Positions 1 to 8,390 are shown, counted from the stretch's first letter. The stretch is DNA of 64,000 bases from Ureibacillus yapensis (GCF_003515775.1 NZ_QWEI01000003.1:1-64000), one strand, 5' to 3'. Notes: generated by a model from the sequence alone, not told the origin. Translations and numbers: made by a program.

Positions 1-4
1 TTGT

Positions 5-79
5 TTTCCGCAAACGGGCGCTTTTCTAGAATAAGGAAAGCACCTTTTTTAATGCAAAAAGCGATTGAGTTAAATTAAT
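5..79 (+). repeat. Interspersed inverted-repeat element, copy 1 (long form, decayed right end)
   Basis: The left end reads TTCCGCAAACGGGCGC and is followed by an inner stem (CTTTTC ... GAAAG). The right end is eroded (GCGATTGAG in place of GGGCCAGATTGTTGAG). It belongs to the family also seen at 4156, 4241, 4647, 5536, 6489, 8954 and 58092. Confidence 0.6.
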
Positions 80-193
80 AATTTTGAAATAATTGGTATT
101 TAGGAATAGGGGAGTTTTACCTAAAGTAATCATATATGTTTGCAGTGGATGTTCTTTAACTTTTGTTTATGTTTTAAAAAGGAGTAAAAAATT

Positions 194-643
194 ATGACTC
201 CATACATATATATTGCTTCACCAATGAAGCTGCCTCAAGGTTCATTCGGTTCAAATTCAGTTTCTTCTGAACAACCCAATGTGTTTAAAAGTGAATTAGA
301 CTTTGCTCATCTTTATTTTGAAAATAATTATGATAGCAAACTTAAACAAAAAATTTCATATAGTCCCCATTTCTCATTCGTTCACCAAGTAGCAGTTTAT
401 GTTAATTATATACCTTTTAAGTATAGATTAAAGGGAACACCGGAAGAAGAAAAGTGTTTAAAAATACTATATTCTTATTTAGAAGAAGCCCTTCAATCCA
501 GTGGGATTATAGAGTATTTCACTTCCCTCAGTGGTAAAGAGGATTTGGAAATTTTAAAAAGAAGAAATGTTCGTTGGAGGGAATTAAAAACACCGTATGA
601 CCTAGTTCTAGAAGACCGTGAGTTTTGGGAGATTACATTTTAA
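194..643 (+). CDS. Hypothetical protein, 149 aa
   Basis: I do not recognise this protein. It has no signal peptide or membrane segment. The C-terminal half is rich in charged and aromatic residues and looks like a soluble helical protein (EEEKCLKILYSYLEEAL). AAGGAG lies 8 bases before the ATG, and a strong terminator follows at 688-733, so it looks like a complete single-gene unit. It is bracketed by two copies of the interspersed repeat (5-79 and 656-684). Codon use is AT-rich like its neighbours. That it is a gene is likely; its function is unknown. Confidence 0.6.
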   Translation: MTPYIYIASPMKLPQGSFGSNSVSSEQPNVFKSELDFAHLYFENNYDSKLKQKISYSPHFSFVHQVAVYVNYIPFKYRLKGTPEEEKCLKILYSYLEEALQSSGIIEYFTSLSGKEDLEILKRRNVRWRELKTPYDLVLEDREFWEITF

Positions 644-655
644 AAAAATTAACTT

Positions 656-684
656 ATTCCACAATCGGGTGCGATTGTTGAACA
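656..684. repeat. Interspersed inverted-repeat element, copy 2 (short form)
   Basis: This is the short, near-palindromic form: TTCCACAATCGGG joined directly to TGCGATTGTTGAA. The two terminal repeats of the long element meet without the inner stem. Confidence 0.65.
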
Positions 685-687
685 TCA

Positions 688-733
688 AAGCCTAATTCCT
701 CGCCAAAAATAGAATGGAATTAGGCTTTTTTAT
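688..733 (+). terminator. Rho-independent terminator
   Basis: The stem AAGCCTAATTCC pairs with GGAATTAGGCTT and is followed by a T run. It lies 45 bases after the gene ending at 643. Confidence 0.8.
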
Positions 734-863
734 CCTACGTTATCTTAAATCACCCAATTGGTAAAAACGGTGGCAACAGGTGGTAAGTTCTGTGGAAATC
801 ACTGGTAAAGGAGATGACACAAGTGGTAGATCTTCTTGGCCGTAATCAAAGGGTTTTATATAA

Positions 864-902
864 AAAGAGCTTGAAACAAAATTAACATGTTTCAGGCTCT
901 TG
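864..902 (-). terminator. Rho-independent terminator of the minus-strand membrane gene
   Basis: Read on the minus strand, GAGCCTGAAACA pairs with TGTTTCAAGCTC and is followed by TTTTTAT. It lies about 30 bases past the stop codon at 932. Confidence 0.75.
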
Positions 903-931
903 TTTGAATTAATTTTCTTAAAGTGTATTTT

Positions 932-1471
932 TTAGATAGTATACTGATTTGACATTATTACTATAAAAGTAATCACGGCAATTACACTTGAAACCAATAT
1001 ATAGAGTAATGTCGCCCTTGAAAAATTTCTTTTGGAGGCTTCTGAACTAAACGCCCAAATAAATAAAAAAATTAGATTAACAAGAGGAATGGATAAAAGA
1101 ATCAATGTTGCAAACCATTCAAGCACGGAAATATCTTTATGTCCTTGAGCTTCTGTGTAATTAACTAAATCTTGGTTGTTCACTGTCTTTTGTTGTTCTG
1201 TATAATTTGCATTATCTGGATTAACAACCGTTTTTGGCTTTTTAAGTATATACACAGCAATTAAAATCAAGGTAATTCCAAAGTGAATACTCCATCCATA
1301 AAATCCAAAAATTAATTTTATTAAATAGAAAAAAGGGGAGTCACCCATTATATCCATATAACTACTTGCATGTGTAATACTTCTAATTAAATTTGTTAAG
1401 GTAATAGGAACCCCAAACAAAAAAAGGGTTATCACGTAAATTAACTCTTTTTTACTCAATTTATTTTTCAA
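932..1471 (-). CDS. Hypothetical multi-pass membrane protein, 179 aa
   Basis: This protein has four hydrophobic segments, at about residues 10-30, 50-72, 115-140 and 150-175. A hydrophilic linker (about 78-112) contains an imperfect internal duplication: VNPDNANYTEQQKTVNNQ is followed by DLVNYTEAQG. I do not recognise a family. The start is TTG with GGAG nine bases upstream; no better ATG is available. It is a single-gene unit ending at its own terminator (864-902). The function is unknown, with a membrane location by inference. Confidence 0.6.
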   Translation of the reverse strand: MKNKLSKKELIYVITLFLFGVPITLTNLIRSITHASSYMDIMGDSPFFYLIKLIFGFYGWSIHFGITLILIAVYILKKPKTVVNPDNANYTEQQKTVNNQDLVNYTEAQGHKDISVLEWFATLILLSIPLVNLIFLFIWAFSSEASKRNFSRATLLYILVSSVIAVITFIVIMSNQYTI

Positions 1472-1643
1472 ATTAAATCATCTCCATTTTATAACGATAA
1501 TCATATATTAACATTGTAATGTATGTAATACTATTAACACTTATTTCCAAAAGAATTATAGTTATAAAATTTTTATATACCATTAGTTTTCCTACAAAGC
1601 TAAGAGTCGGAATTTATCAATTTTATTGAAAAATATTTTAGCT

Positions 1644-1670
1644 GTTCAACAATCGGGCCATATTGTTGAA
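1644..1670. repeat. Interspersed inverted-repeat element, copy 3 (short form)
   Basis: TTCAACAATCGGGC is followed directly by CATATTGTTGAA. This palindrome of the two element ends lacks the inner stem. Confidence 0.7.
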
Positions 1671-1717
1671 TAACATCCTCGGGAGAGTGTTATAAAAGAA
1701 TACCCAACGTTAAAAAA

Positions 1718-1746
1718 CACGAATGTTATAACAACATTCGTGCCTT
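1718..1746. terminator. Orphan hairpin, terminator-like
   Basis: A ten-base perfect stem (CACGAATGTT / AACATTCGTG) with a five-base loop is followed by CCTTTCT. No gene ends directly before it on either strand, so it may be a relic of a lost gene. Confidence 0.45.
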
Positions 1747-2231
1747 TCTGCTGAATTCCTAAACTTTGCGTCGGGAACGTTATTTATGTATATATTACTT
1801 CATAGCATTTCGTTATAGCTAACTTAAGCTATCCCCCACTAAATAAAGATAAAGACTAAGCCCATTAAAAGTAAAAAAGGGAATGCTTTATTGAAATTAA
1901 ATTATTTCGCAACAACGTATACTTTAAATTATATTCACAATTTAATTTCGCCTCGTCACTAAGTTCAAAAAATAATGAAGACGCGTCATGTCAATGAATC
2001 TCGGTTCTTAGCTATATGCAACTTCATTATTTCAGTAATTAATTATGACAGATACTCATTTATATGTTTAAATTTTTCCTTGACACTATGAATCAATATG
2101 TTAACTAGATTACGTAGAAAAACTTTGTGTACATTGATTATTCAAAACTCTACTATTAGACTGTAATTAAACTATGTTTCATTTAAATTTACACATAATA
2201 ATAAATCCCAAATTTTTAGGAGGAACTAATT

Positions 2232-2984
2232 ATGACACGTTTAGAAGGTAAAGTTGCCATTATTACTGGTGGTGCTGGTGGTATGGGTGCAAGCCATGCA
2301 AAGCGTTTTATTGAAGAAGGTGCAAAGGTTGTTATTGCTGACTTAGCTTCTTCAAATGCTGAGGATTTTACAAAGGAGCTTGGCGAGAATGCGATGTTTG
2401 TGGCGGCAGATGTAACCAATGAAGCATCTTGGGAAAGCTTAGTTGCGACTACAATTGAAAAGTTCGGCAAAGTTGACATATTAGTAAATAACGCCGGTAT
2501 ATCAACAGCTAGCATCATTGAAGAAACAACTTTAGAATCATTCCAAAAGGTTGTATTGATCAACCAAGTTGGCGTATTTTTAGGCATGAAGCACGTCGTT
2601 CCTCATATGAAAGAAAATAAATCCGGCTCAATCATAAACATTTCTTCTATCTCTGGTTTACGTGGTACAAAGGGTGGCGTTTCATACGGAGCATCTAAAT
2701 TTGCTGTTACAGGTATGACAAAAAGTGTTGCACTTGAAGTTGCTGAATTTGGCGTACGCGTAAATTCTGTTCACCCAGGTGTTATTAAAACAAAAATGAC
2801 GGACCCAGCATTTATCGGTGAAGAGGCTGCAAAAACAATTCAACCGTTCATCGATAAAATTCCAGTAAAGCGTATGGCCGAGCCAGAAGAAGTAACAAAC
2901 CTAGTGCTTTATTTAGCATCAGACGAGTCAAGCTATTCAAATGGTGCTGAATTCGTTGTTGATGGCGGATCAACTGCACAATAA
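2232..2984 (+). CDS. Short-chain dehydrogenase/reductase (classical SDR), 250 aa
   Basis: This is an NAD(P)-dependent oxidoreductase of the classical SDR family, cytosolic and usually tetrameric. It shows the glycine-rich cofactor motif TGGAGGMG (residues 12-19), NNAG near 88, the catalytic serine in NISSISG, YGASK with the catalytic Tyr and Lys near 152-156, and the PG motif in HPGVIKT. The length is typical. The sequence style (TGGAGGMGASHA, C-terminal VVDGGSTAQ) resembles alicyclic alcohol and hydroxysteroid dehydrogenases. A cyclohexanol/cyclopentanol-type substrate is possible given the monooxygenase cluster at 20 kb, but that link is inference. AGGAGG lies nine bases before the ATG. It converges with the TetR gene. 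Confidence 0.88.
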   Translation: MTRLEGKVAIITGGAGGMGASHAKRFIEEGAKVVIADLASSNAEDFTKELGENAMFVAADVTNEASWESLVATTIEKFGKVDILVNNAGISTASIIEETTLESFQKVVLINQVGVFLGMKHVVPHMKENKSGSIINISSISGLRGTKGGVSYGASKFAVTGMTKSVALEVAEFGVRVNSVHPGVIKTKMTDPAFIGEEAAKTIQPFIDKIPVKRMAEPEEVTNLVLYLASDESSYSNGAEFVVDGGSTAQ

Positions 2985-3012
2985 TTATTACTTAAATGAG
3001 TAATATGATTCA

Positions 3013-3054
3013 AGGGCTACAAATGATATAAAATTCATTTGCAGCCCTATTTTT
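3013..3054. terminator. Bidirectional Rho-independent terminator
   Basis: GGGCTACAAATGA pairs with TCATTTGCAGCCC, followed by TATTTTTA. It lies between the convergent SDR and TetR genes and could serve both. Confidence 0.8.
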
Positions 3055-3081
3055 AATGGATGACAATATTTTTTGGAGATG

Positions 3082-3678
3082 CTATTTGATTTGTATTTTT
3101 CCTAGGGAATACTTAAATACTCTCACAAGCTCATCAGAAAAATCCTCTGGTTCCTTGGGGAAATCCTCGATAATCCACTCAATAATCAATCCCATTAGGC
3201 CATATGCATAATACTTATTTAATGTGCCATTAATCGAATTTTCATAGTCATCTAACAACATCATTTTAAAGTCATTTAAATATGTAGACATCATTTCCTG
3301 TGATAATTGAAGACTAAACGGACCATTGATATTTTCATTTAATAAAAGTTGATAACAGAAACCAAATTTCTTAAAATGCCTTAATAAATAAATCGGTTCA
3401 TTAATAAGTTTTTTTACATCAATACTCTCGAGATCCTTATAAGGCTCTCTTTGAGCTTTCCTGGCCTCCCTAAACAGATATTCTATAATTTCATTTAATA
3501 AATCTTCCTTCTTCTTATAATGCTTATAGAATACACCTCTACTATATCCAGCAACTTCGACTATATCTTTAATCGTTATATGATCATATTTACGATGCCT
3601 CAATAATTCAAAAAAAGCATTATACAAATCGGATTTTGTTCTCTGTACTCTTTTATCTAAAAAATTAAATTCAAACAT
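3082..3678 (-). CDS. TetR/AcrR family transcriptional regulator, about 198 aa
   Basis: This is a one-component DNA-binding regulator. The N-terminal helix-turn-helix is clear at about residues 5-55 (RTKSDLYNAFFELL ... ITIKDIVEVAGYSRGVFYKHYKKKEDLL), with the characteristic GVFYKHY recognition region. The rest is a helical ligand/dimerisation domain of the usual length, close to the TetR_C_7 type seen in many Bacillus DhaS-like regulators. I place the start at the internal Met because GGAGG sits five bases before it; a longer start at 3690 would place that site inside the gene. The target is unknown; the convergent SDR is the nearest candidate. Confidence 0.88.
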   Translation of the reverse strand: MFEFNFLDKRVQRTKSDLYNAFFELLRHRKYDHITIKDIVEVAGYSRGVFYKHYKKKEDLLNEIIEYLFREARKAQREPYKDLESIDVKKLINEPIYLLRHFKKFGFCYQLLLNENINGPFSLQLSQEMMSTYLNDFKMMLLDDYENSINGTLNKYYAYGLMGLIIEWIIEDFPKEPEDFSDELVRVFKYSLGKIQIK

Positions 3679-3763
3679 AGAATCCTCCATCTTAAATGAA
3701 ATATTTAGCAGCTAGTGGTATAACTCTATACCTTGCGTATCCCAACGTAAAACTAACGCAGTT

Positions 3764-4003
3764 TCAATAAAAATTTCGCCACAATTTTTCGAAATAAGCC
3801 GAACAATCCTCGTCCATAGCTACTACAATATCATCGATTAGCATTAGCTTTAACTCCCGTTTGCTCTTAATATGCCAAACATATCCTTTTACGAGCTGCT
3901 TTTTAACGTTAGGATTATCGGTACTAGCGATTAATAATCTTAACTTCTTGGTGTGTGCTTTATGCATCCGTATATCATCTAAGCATTTCCTTTTCGTCAG
4001 CAT
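3764..4003 (-). CDS. Small hypothetical protein, about 79 aa
   Basis: This is a basic, probably helical protein with many Lys, Arg and Leu residues and a Trp/Tyr-rich C-terminus. I do not recognise a family. The open frame reaches a GTG at 4018, but GAGGTG lies twelve bases before the ATG at 4003, which I prefer (MLTKRKC). No terminator is visible behind it. A real but uncharacterised gene is more likely than not. Confidence 0.45.
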   Translation of the reverse strand: MLTKRKCLDDIRMHKAHTKKLRLLIASTDNPNVKKQLVKGYVWHIKSKRELKLMLIDDIVVAMDEDCSAYFEKLWRNFY

Positions 4004-4155
4004 ATCCAAGTTAAGCACCTCGTTTTTATTTTTCTTATATTACCATATGAAGGATACATTAGCACTGCTAAATCTCATTCAGAGCAGTGAGATTCGACTG
4101 GGCGGGTAGTTATCCGGAAACGGGGGATTTATTTTAATAAGTTTAAATAAATGAT

Positions 4156-4224
4156 ATTCAACAAACGGGCGCTATCCTTGAATTAGGGTAGTGCCATTTT
4201 CCATATAAGGGCCAGATTGTTGAG
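4156..4224 (+). repeat. Interspersed inverted-repeat element, copy 4 (long form)
   Basis: The ends ATTCAACAAACGGGC and GGGCCAGATTGTTGAG form the outer inverted repeat. The inner stem is CTATCC / GGGTAG with loop TTGAATTA, followed by TGCCATTTTCC. Confidence 0.85.
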
Positions 4225-4240
4225 TAAAGCAAACACATAT

Positions 4241-4309
4241 TTATATAATCGGGCGCTTTTCTGTAACAAGGAAAAGTGCTTATTTTCATTAAAGGGCCAG
4301 ATTGTTGAG
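4241..4309 (+). repeat. Interspersed inverted-repeat element, copy 5 (long form)
   Basis: The left end has partly decayed (TATATAATCGGGC); the right end GGGCCAGATTGTTGAG is intact. The inner stem is CTTTTC / GAAAAG with loop TGTAACAAG. It lies only 17 bases after copy 4, so the two form a tandem pair. Confidence 0.8.
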
Positions 4310-4318
4310 GAGATATAC

Positions 4319-4426
4319 ATGACTTTTTGTTTCCATTTCAATGTAAAGACGTTTAAAAGGAGAAGTGTCTTTTTTGTTGAAGTAGATACTACTGGTTTTA
4401 ATATAAAAAATTGTATTCATTATTGA
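4319..4426 (+). CDS. Possible 35-residue peptide using a repeat-supplied ribosome site
   Basis: This short frame encodes a basic, Phe/Val-rich peptide (MTFCFHFNVKTFKRR...). GAGGAG at the right edge of repeat copy 5 sits seven bases before its ATG. It ends just before the small membrane gene at 4439. No homology is recognised and it could be chance. Confidence 0.25.
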   Translation: MTFCFHFNVKTFKRRSVFFVEVDTTGFNIKNCIHY

Positions 4427-4438
4427 GGAGTTGATTTT

Positions 4439-4645
4439 TTGGTTAGCCTGTTGGAAAACATCTTTCAAATATCAGCAGTAATCCTTCTCATCTGTGCTGT
4501 CTATTATTATAGACACTTTAAAAAAATTAAGAGAGAAAGAAAATTAACCTCATTTGAATTTTCAATTTATATGATAACTCGAATTGCGTTATTTCTTTGT
4601 GCAGGTAGCTATATTCTTTTGTTTTTGGATAGAAATTTTGGATAG
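4439..4645 (+). CDS. Small membrane protein, 68 aa
   Basis: The protein has two predicted membrane helices (about residues 8-24 and 46-63) separated by a strongly basic loop (RHFKKIKRERK), which should lie in the cytoplasm. The start is TTG with GAGGAG at a spacing of about nine bases. It lies between repeat copies 5 and 6; copy 6 begins two bases after its stop codon. It resembles the many short uncharacterised two-helix proteins of Bacillaceae. The function is unknown. Confidence 0.5.
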   Translation: MVSLLENIFQISAVILLICAVYYYRHFKKIKRERKLTSFEFSIYMITRIALFLCAGSYILLFLDRNFG

Positions 4646-4646
4646 G

Positions 4647-4717
4647 TATTCAGCAATCGAGAGATTTCCTTGAATTACGGAAAGTGCTTTTTCCAATAAA
4701 GGGCCATATTATTGAAG
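4647..4717 (+). repeat. Interspersed inverted-repeat element, copy 6 (long form)
   Basis: The ends are ATTCAGCAATCGAG and GGGCCATATTATTGAAG. The inner stem is ATTTCC / GGAAAG with loop TTGAATTAC. It abuts the stop codon of the small membrane gene. Confidence 0.8.
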
Positions 4718-4794
4718 AGGGTAAGGAGTTTTTAGACAGTGTTTGTAAATATAAGTATTGGCTAAAGGGAAAATACTGAACAGGAGGTGTCAAG

Positions 4795-5472
4795 ATGATA
4801 CAAAAAAAGACGTTACATATACTAAATGGAATGGGAATGTATAAGTATTTCAAAAAGGCTCATTTTCTTGAATCTGAGTTGATGATCCCCTTTAACGAGG
4901 CAATGTGTTATGGAAACACCTGTGATGATATATTTTCCGATGAATTTACCGAAATACGTGCGAAAGTTCATCATATTACGCCGGCTCAATATGCTGAAAT
5001 CACCCTAAACCCATTGCAGCCACTCTTTTATGAAGATTTTAATCGAATAGTACTATGGTTTGATGATGATATGTTTTGTCAAATTAATCTTCTTACCATA
5101 TTGGCTTGGTTAGACCGAACAAATTTTAAAGATGCAATTGAACTTCAGATTGTCGGTGACAATTTTCAATCTGTGGGTTGCTTCACCTTAAAGCCGAAAG
5201 GGTATTATGCACTTTACAAACAAGTATTGATTCATAAAAAAATTCCTCAGGATGTTCATCCAGGTTCTTTAAAAAAGGGGATTGAACTATATTTGAATTA
5301 TCTTAATAAAGAAAGTGAACTTATGTTGTATATTCAAAAACACCAAAATGTCCCAGCAAAAGAACTTGTACTTGTACTAATTGAAAATTTTAAAGATTAT
5401 GGGTTAGGGGATACACAATACCTTGAAATTATAGAGTCTTTTCGCAAAAAAGTCTTTGATATGGAGGAATGA
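4795..5472 (+). CDS. DUF1835-like protein, 225 aa
   Basis: The N-terminal part (LHILNGMGMYKYFKK, then an IPFNEAMCYG segment) and the later VLWFDDDMFCQINLLTILAWLDR block match the layout I know for DUF1835 proteins, which have a nucleotide-binding-like fold of unknown reaction. No DNA-binding or membrane segment is evident. The start ATG has AGGAGG eight bases upstream. The gene stands alone between repeat copies 6 and 7. The family assignment is by eye and moderate; the function is unknown. Confidence 0.6.
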   Translation: MIQKKTLHILNGMGMYKYFKKAHFLESELMIPFNEAMCYGNTCDDIFSDEFTEIRAKVHHITPAQYAEITLNPLQPLFYEDFNRIVLWFDDDMFCQINLLTILAWLDRTNFKDAIELQIVGDNFQSVGCFTLKPKGYYALYKQVLIHKKIPQDVHPGSLKKGIELYLNYLNKESELMLYIQKHQNVPAKELVLVLIENFKDYGLGDTQYLEIIESFRKKVFDMEE

Positions 5473-5535
5473 AGCATTTAAGTAATTTATTTTATTAAAA
5501 CACTTAACCTAAACCAGTTAATAGAACCTAATCGT

Positions 5536-5605
5536 TATTCAATAATCGGGCGCAATTCTTGAAAAGGAATTGTGCCTTCTTCAGCTAAAGGGCCAGATTG
5601 TTGAG
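5536..5605 (+). repeat. Interspersed inverted-repeat element, copy 7 (long form)
   Basis: The ends are ATTCAATAATCGGGC and GGGCCAGATTGTTGAG. The inner stem is CAATTC / GAATTG with loop TTGAAAAG. Confidence 0.85.
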
Positions 5606-5667
5606 CAACTCTGTTTTAGAAAGAATGTTTAAAATAATGTAATATAAAGGAGGGAGGGGTTAGTTCT

Positions 5668-6447
5668 ATGGAGTATGGTCTATGGTTAGTAATTATCTTC
5701 ACGTTATTTTATGAGCCAATTATCGGATATTTTGATTTTCAAAAATTTAAAGTTGATGTAAGAGAAAATCAAAATGCGAGGTTAAAATATTATAAAAATT
5801 CCATAATTGGTCTTTGGGTTCCTACTTTATTCATTTTACTATTAGTTGTTTTTACAGAACTCACTTTAAAAGATATTGGTTTATCTATTCCAAGTATTAA
5901 CACGGATACTTTAGGACCATTAGTTACTTATTCTGTATTCGCTATTGTGTTTCTTTATTTATTTGTTATCTTGTATTATTCTATCGGCTATCAATTTAGT
6001 GATAAGATTAGGACTAAATTTGAACAAGCAAAACAGAAAGAATATGCTAGTGTCGGTTTTTCAGAGATATTACCTGTTACTAATAAAGAGAAAAAAATAT
6101 GGAATTATGTTTCGCTAACAGCAGGAGTTACAGAAGAAATAATATATAGAGGTTTTTTAATATTTGCTTTAAATTATTTATTTCCTAATTTTTCAGTTTG
6201 GTTAATCATAATACTCTCATCATTATTGTTTGGACTAGCTCACACTTATCAGGGTTTTACAACTGGAGTATTAAGAACAACTGTTTTTGGAGTAATTTTT
6301 TCCAGTTTATACGTAGGAATAGGTTCAATTTTGCCGCTTATCGTCTTTCATTTCTTGATAGACTATGTAGCAAAATTAGGAGAATTAGAAAGCGAACATT
6401 TTATACGAAAAGAACCTTCATATAAAATAAGGAACAGGGATAACTAA
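5668..6447 (+). CDS. CPBP family intramembrane glutamic endopeptidase, 259 aa
   Basis: This multi-pass membrane protein carries the CPBP (Abi/CAAX-like) protease motifs. TEEIIYRGF near residues 155-163 holds the paired glutamates and the arginine, and LLFGLAHTYQGF near 190-200 holds the first conserved histidine. A further His follows in VFHFLIDYVAK. Hydrophobic helices alternate throughout. Family members cleave membrane substrates or act in bacteriocin self-immunity; the substrate here is unknown. The ATG has a GGAGGGAGG site about ten bases upstream. It is flanked by repeat copies 7 and 8 and has no operon partner. Confidence 0.85.
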   Translation: MEYGLWLVIIFTLFYEPIIGYFDFQKFKVDVRENQNARLKYYKNSIIGLWVPTLFILLLVVFTELTLKDIGLSIPSINTDTLGPLVTYSVFAIVFLYLFVILYYSIGYQFSDKIRTKFEQAKQKEYASVGFSEILPVTNKEKKIWNYVSLTAGVTEEIIYRGFLIFALNYLFPNFSVWLIIILSSLLFGLAHTYQGFTTGVLRTTVFGVIFSSLYVGIGSILPLIVFHFLIDYVAKLGELESEHFIRKEPSYKIRNRDN

Positions 6448-6488
6448 ATGCTTATTAAACGAATTTTTAGAAAAATTCGTATTTTCCA

Positions 6489-6562
6489 TTACTCAACAAT
6501 CGGGCGCAATCCTGGAACAAGGATTAACGCTTATTTTCAATTTAGGGCCATTTAACGGGTTA
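6489..6562 (+). repeat. Interspersed inverted-repeat element, copy 8 (long form)
   Basis: The left end ACTCAACAATCGGGC is intact; the right end GGGCCATTTAACGGG has diverged. The inner stem is CAATCC / GGATTA with loop TGGAACAA. Confidence 0.75.
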
Positions 6563-6662
6563 AAGACGAAGAAAAATGGACCGAAACAGTCTATTGTTTA
6601 TAAGTCTATTGTTTATACAAAATAATACCTATTTTTAAACTACCGTGTAGAAGAAATATACA

Positions 6663-6698
6663 TTAAAAAAGCACAATTTGAACTATTTCAAATTGCGC
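6663..6698 (-). terminator. Rho-independent terminator of the MFS gene
   Basis: On the minus strand GCGCAATTTGAA pairs with TTCAAATTGTGC and is followed by six T. It overlaps the last codons of the MFS gene. Confidence 0.75.
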
Positions 6699-7857
6699 TC
6701 TTTGTTTTATAAGTAGTCTTTTTCTTACTGCTAATAGAAATGACGACAGTAATGAATGATAGGATGATGAATATTCCACCTGCAAATGGGTTTACTTCGA
6801 CTGAAAGTGTATCTACAATTCCAGCCCCAATCACTGAACCAACAGCCACACCTAAATGAAGAGCTGAATTATTCAAGCTTTGCTGAATTTCCGATGATTC
6901 AGGCGCTATTTCAATTAAATAAGATTGCATAGCGGGCGAAATCGCCCAACTTAGAATCCCCCAAATGATAATGATAATGAGAAATACTGGAAAGGAATCT
7001 GTTGAATATGGAAATATAAAGAATAAAGCACTAAAAACAACTAGGGCAATAATCATTGTTTTTCTTGATCCCAATAAATCTGCTAATACACCGCCAAGAC
7101 CTCCACCGACTACAGCAGAAAAACCGAAAATTAAATAGATGACACTAATCCAAGTAGTATTAAAATCAGTGGTTGCTTCTAAATAAGGCTTAAAATAGGC
7201 ATACATAATCGTATGGCCTGTTATATAGAGGAATGTCGTTGTTAGCCCTAATGTAATTTTGTGATTTTTAAATGCTGCAAGCTGCTTCCTCAACGGAATT
7301 TGAGGTTTTGGTTGTATACTTTCCATTAATACATGAACGCCAATAATTGCTAATGCTGTTAAAATAGTTATAAGTACGAATGGTGCTCTCCAGCCAAAAC
7401 TATCTCCGATGATAAGCCCGAGCGGCACCCCTAAAACTAACGAAGCACTTACTCCCACAGAGACGATCCCAATGGCCCTACCTATATACTGTTCTCCAAC
7501 TAAGCTAGGAGCCATAACCAAACACAATATGATTAATAGCGCCCCACTTAATGCTAAAATAATTCTTCCTATAAACAAAATAGAAAAAGTAGGTGCAAAT
7601 ACTGTTACGATACAACCAATTAAAAAGATGTACAAGCAAACTAATGTTAGCCTTTTTCTTTCTATTTTAGCTGTCATGACAAGTAAAATCGGCGATGCAA
7701 CTGCAAAAATGACAGCAAAAACAGTGATCAGCAAACCTGCTTGGCCGATGCTTACATGTAAATCCTCTGCAATTAAATCTAAAATACCGCTAATGATCAG
7801 TTCAACCAGACCTATTATAAAGGATAGAATCATTAAAAAATAAATACGCTTATCCAT
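6688..7857 (-). CDS. MFS transporter, drug:H+ antiporter-1 (AraJ/YdhP-like) family, 389 aa
   Basis: This is a twelve-helix major facilitator protein of typical DHA1 length. The A-like loop after helix 2 reads AKIERKRLTLVCLY and the corresponding loop in the second half is LADLLGSRKTM. GVPLGLIIGDSFGWRAPF near residues 145-162 is the motif-C-like antiporter region. These proteins export drugs, sugars or arabinose-like compounds in exchange for protons; the substrate cannot be read from sequence. GGAG lies eight bases before the ATG. No regulator is adjacent, and the gene ends in its own terminator. Confidence 0.88.
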   Translation of the reverse strand: MDKRIYFLMILSFIIGLVELIISGILDLIAEDLHVSIGQAGLLITVFAVIFAVASPILLVMTAKIERKRLTLVCLYIFLIGCIVTVFAPTFSILFIGRIILALSGALLIILCLVMAPSLVGEQYIGRAIGIVSVGVSASLVLGVPLGLIIGDSFGWRAPFVLITILTALAIIGVHVLMESIQPKPQIPLRKQLAAFKNHKITLGLTTTFLYITGHTIMYAYFKPYLEATTDFNTTWISVIYLIFGFSAVVGGGLGGVLADLLGSRKTMIIALVVFSALFFIFPYSTDSFPVFLIIIIIWGILSWAISPAMQSYLIEIAPESSEIQQSLNNSALHLGVAVGSVIGAGIVDTLSVEVNPFAGGIFIILSFITVVISISSKKKTTYKTKSAI

Positions 7858-8094
7858 GTTGTCTCCTTCCTAATTATATCCCAAATTATATACTATCTTT
7901 TGATGAAAGTTTACTCAGGAGTAAGATAATAATGTCACTATAACATAATTACATAAATCTGAAAGGACTGGAGAATAAGCGTAATTTTACTTTGTCAGAA
8001 AGAATGAAATAAATATAGATGATAACGGAAAAAGCAAGGGTCCTATATATTGGATTACCTACATATTTAACCCGTATAGATAAAAAATTACAAA

Positions 8095-8124
8095 TATTCA
8101 ACAATCGGGCGCGATTGTGGAGCA
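8095..8124. repeat. Interspersed inverted-repeat element, copy 9 (short form)
   Basis: TTCAACAATCGGGC joins GCGATTGTGGAGCAA directly, without the inner stem. Confidence 0.65.
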
Positions 8125-8233
8125 ACACAGCAAGAAAATGATCAAACTTTTCTCGAAATGGATTCGTATCATTTATCATAAGATGTAGTTTTCGAGGCAT
8201 TAAAATCGAATTTTATTTTAAGCTACACAAGTT

Positions 8234-8276
8234 TGGACCATACAAATTAGACATGACTAATATGTATGGTCCTTTT
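8234..8276 (+). terminator. Orphan Rho-independent terminator
   Basis: GGACCATACA pairs with TGTATGGTCC and is followed by TTTTAAT. No gene lies directly upstream. Confidence 0.6.
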
Positions 8277-8390
8277 AATATCAACTATTTCAGTTAAATA
8301 ACCTAAATATAACACTTGTTATACCCATATATGGATGATCGTGATGGGGAAGGTATGGTAGGTGAGTAAGTCCTAGAACTCTGAGACAAA

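Larger units (their letters stand above)
1472..2231. other. Intergenic stretch with one short repeat copy and a hairpin
   Basis: This 760-base AT-rich stretch has no convincing gene. It contains a short-form repeat at 1644-1670 and a hairpin at 1718-1746 (CACGAATGTT / AACATTCGTG). The rest holds the promoter region of the SDR gene that starts at 2232; I could not fix its -10 and -35 boxes with confidence. Confidence 0.5.

Noticed and set aside
4217-4426. 69-codon frame beginning in repeat copy 4
   Set aside because: Its first half is translated repeat sequence. Only the last 35 codons have a ribosome site, and these are listed separately with low confidence.
7409-7843. Plus-strand 144-codon frame inside the MFS gene
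   Set aside because: It is antisense to a clear transporter, has Thr/Ile/Lys-biased composition typical of a shadow frame, and lacks a ribosome site.
7949-8200. Minus-strand 83-codon frame across a short repeat
   Set aside because: It reads through the repeat, has no ribosome site and resembles no protein.
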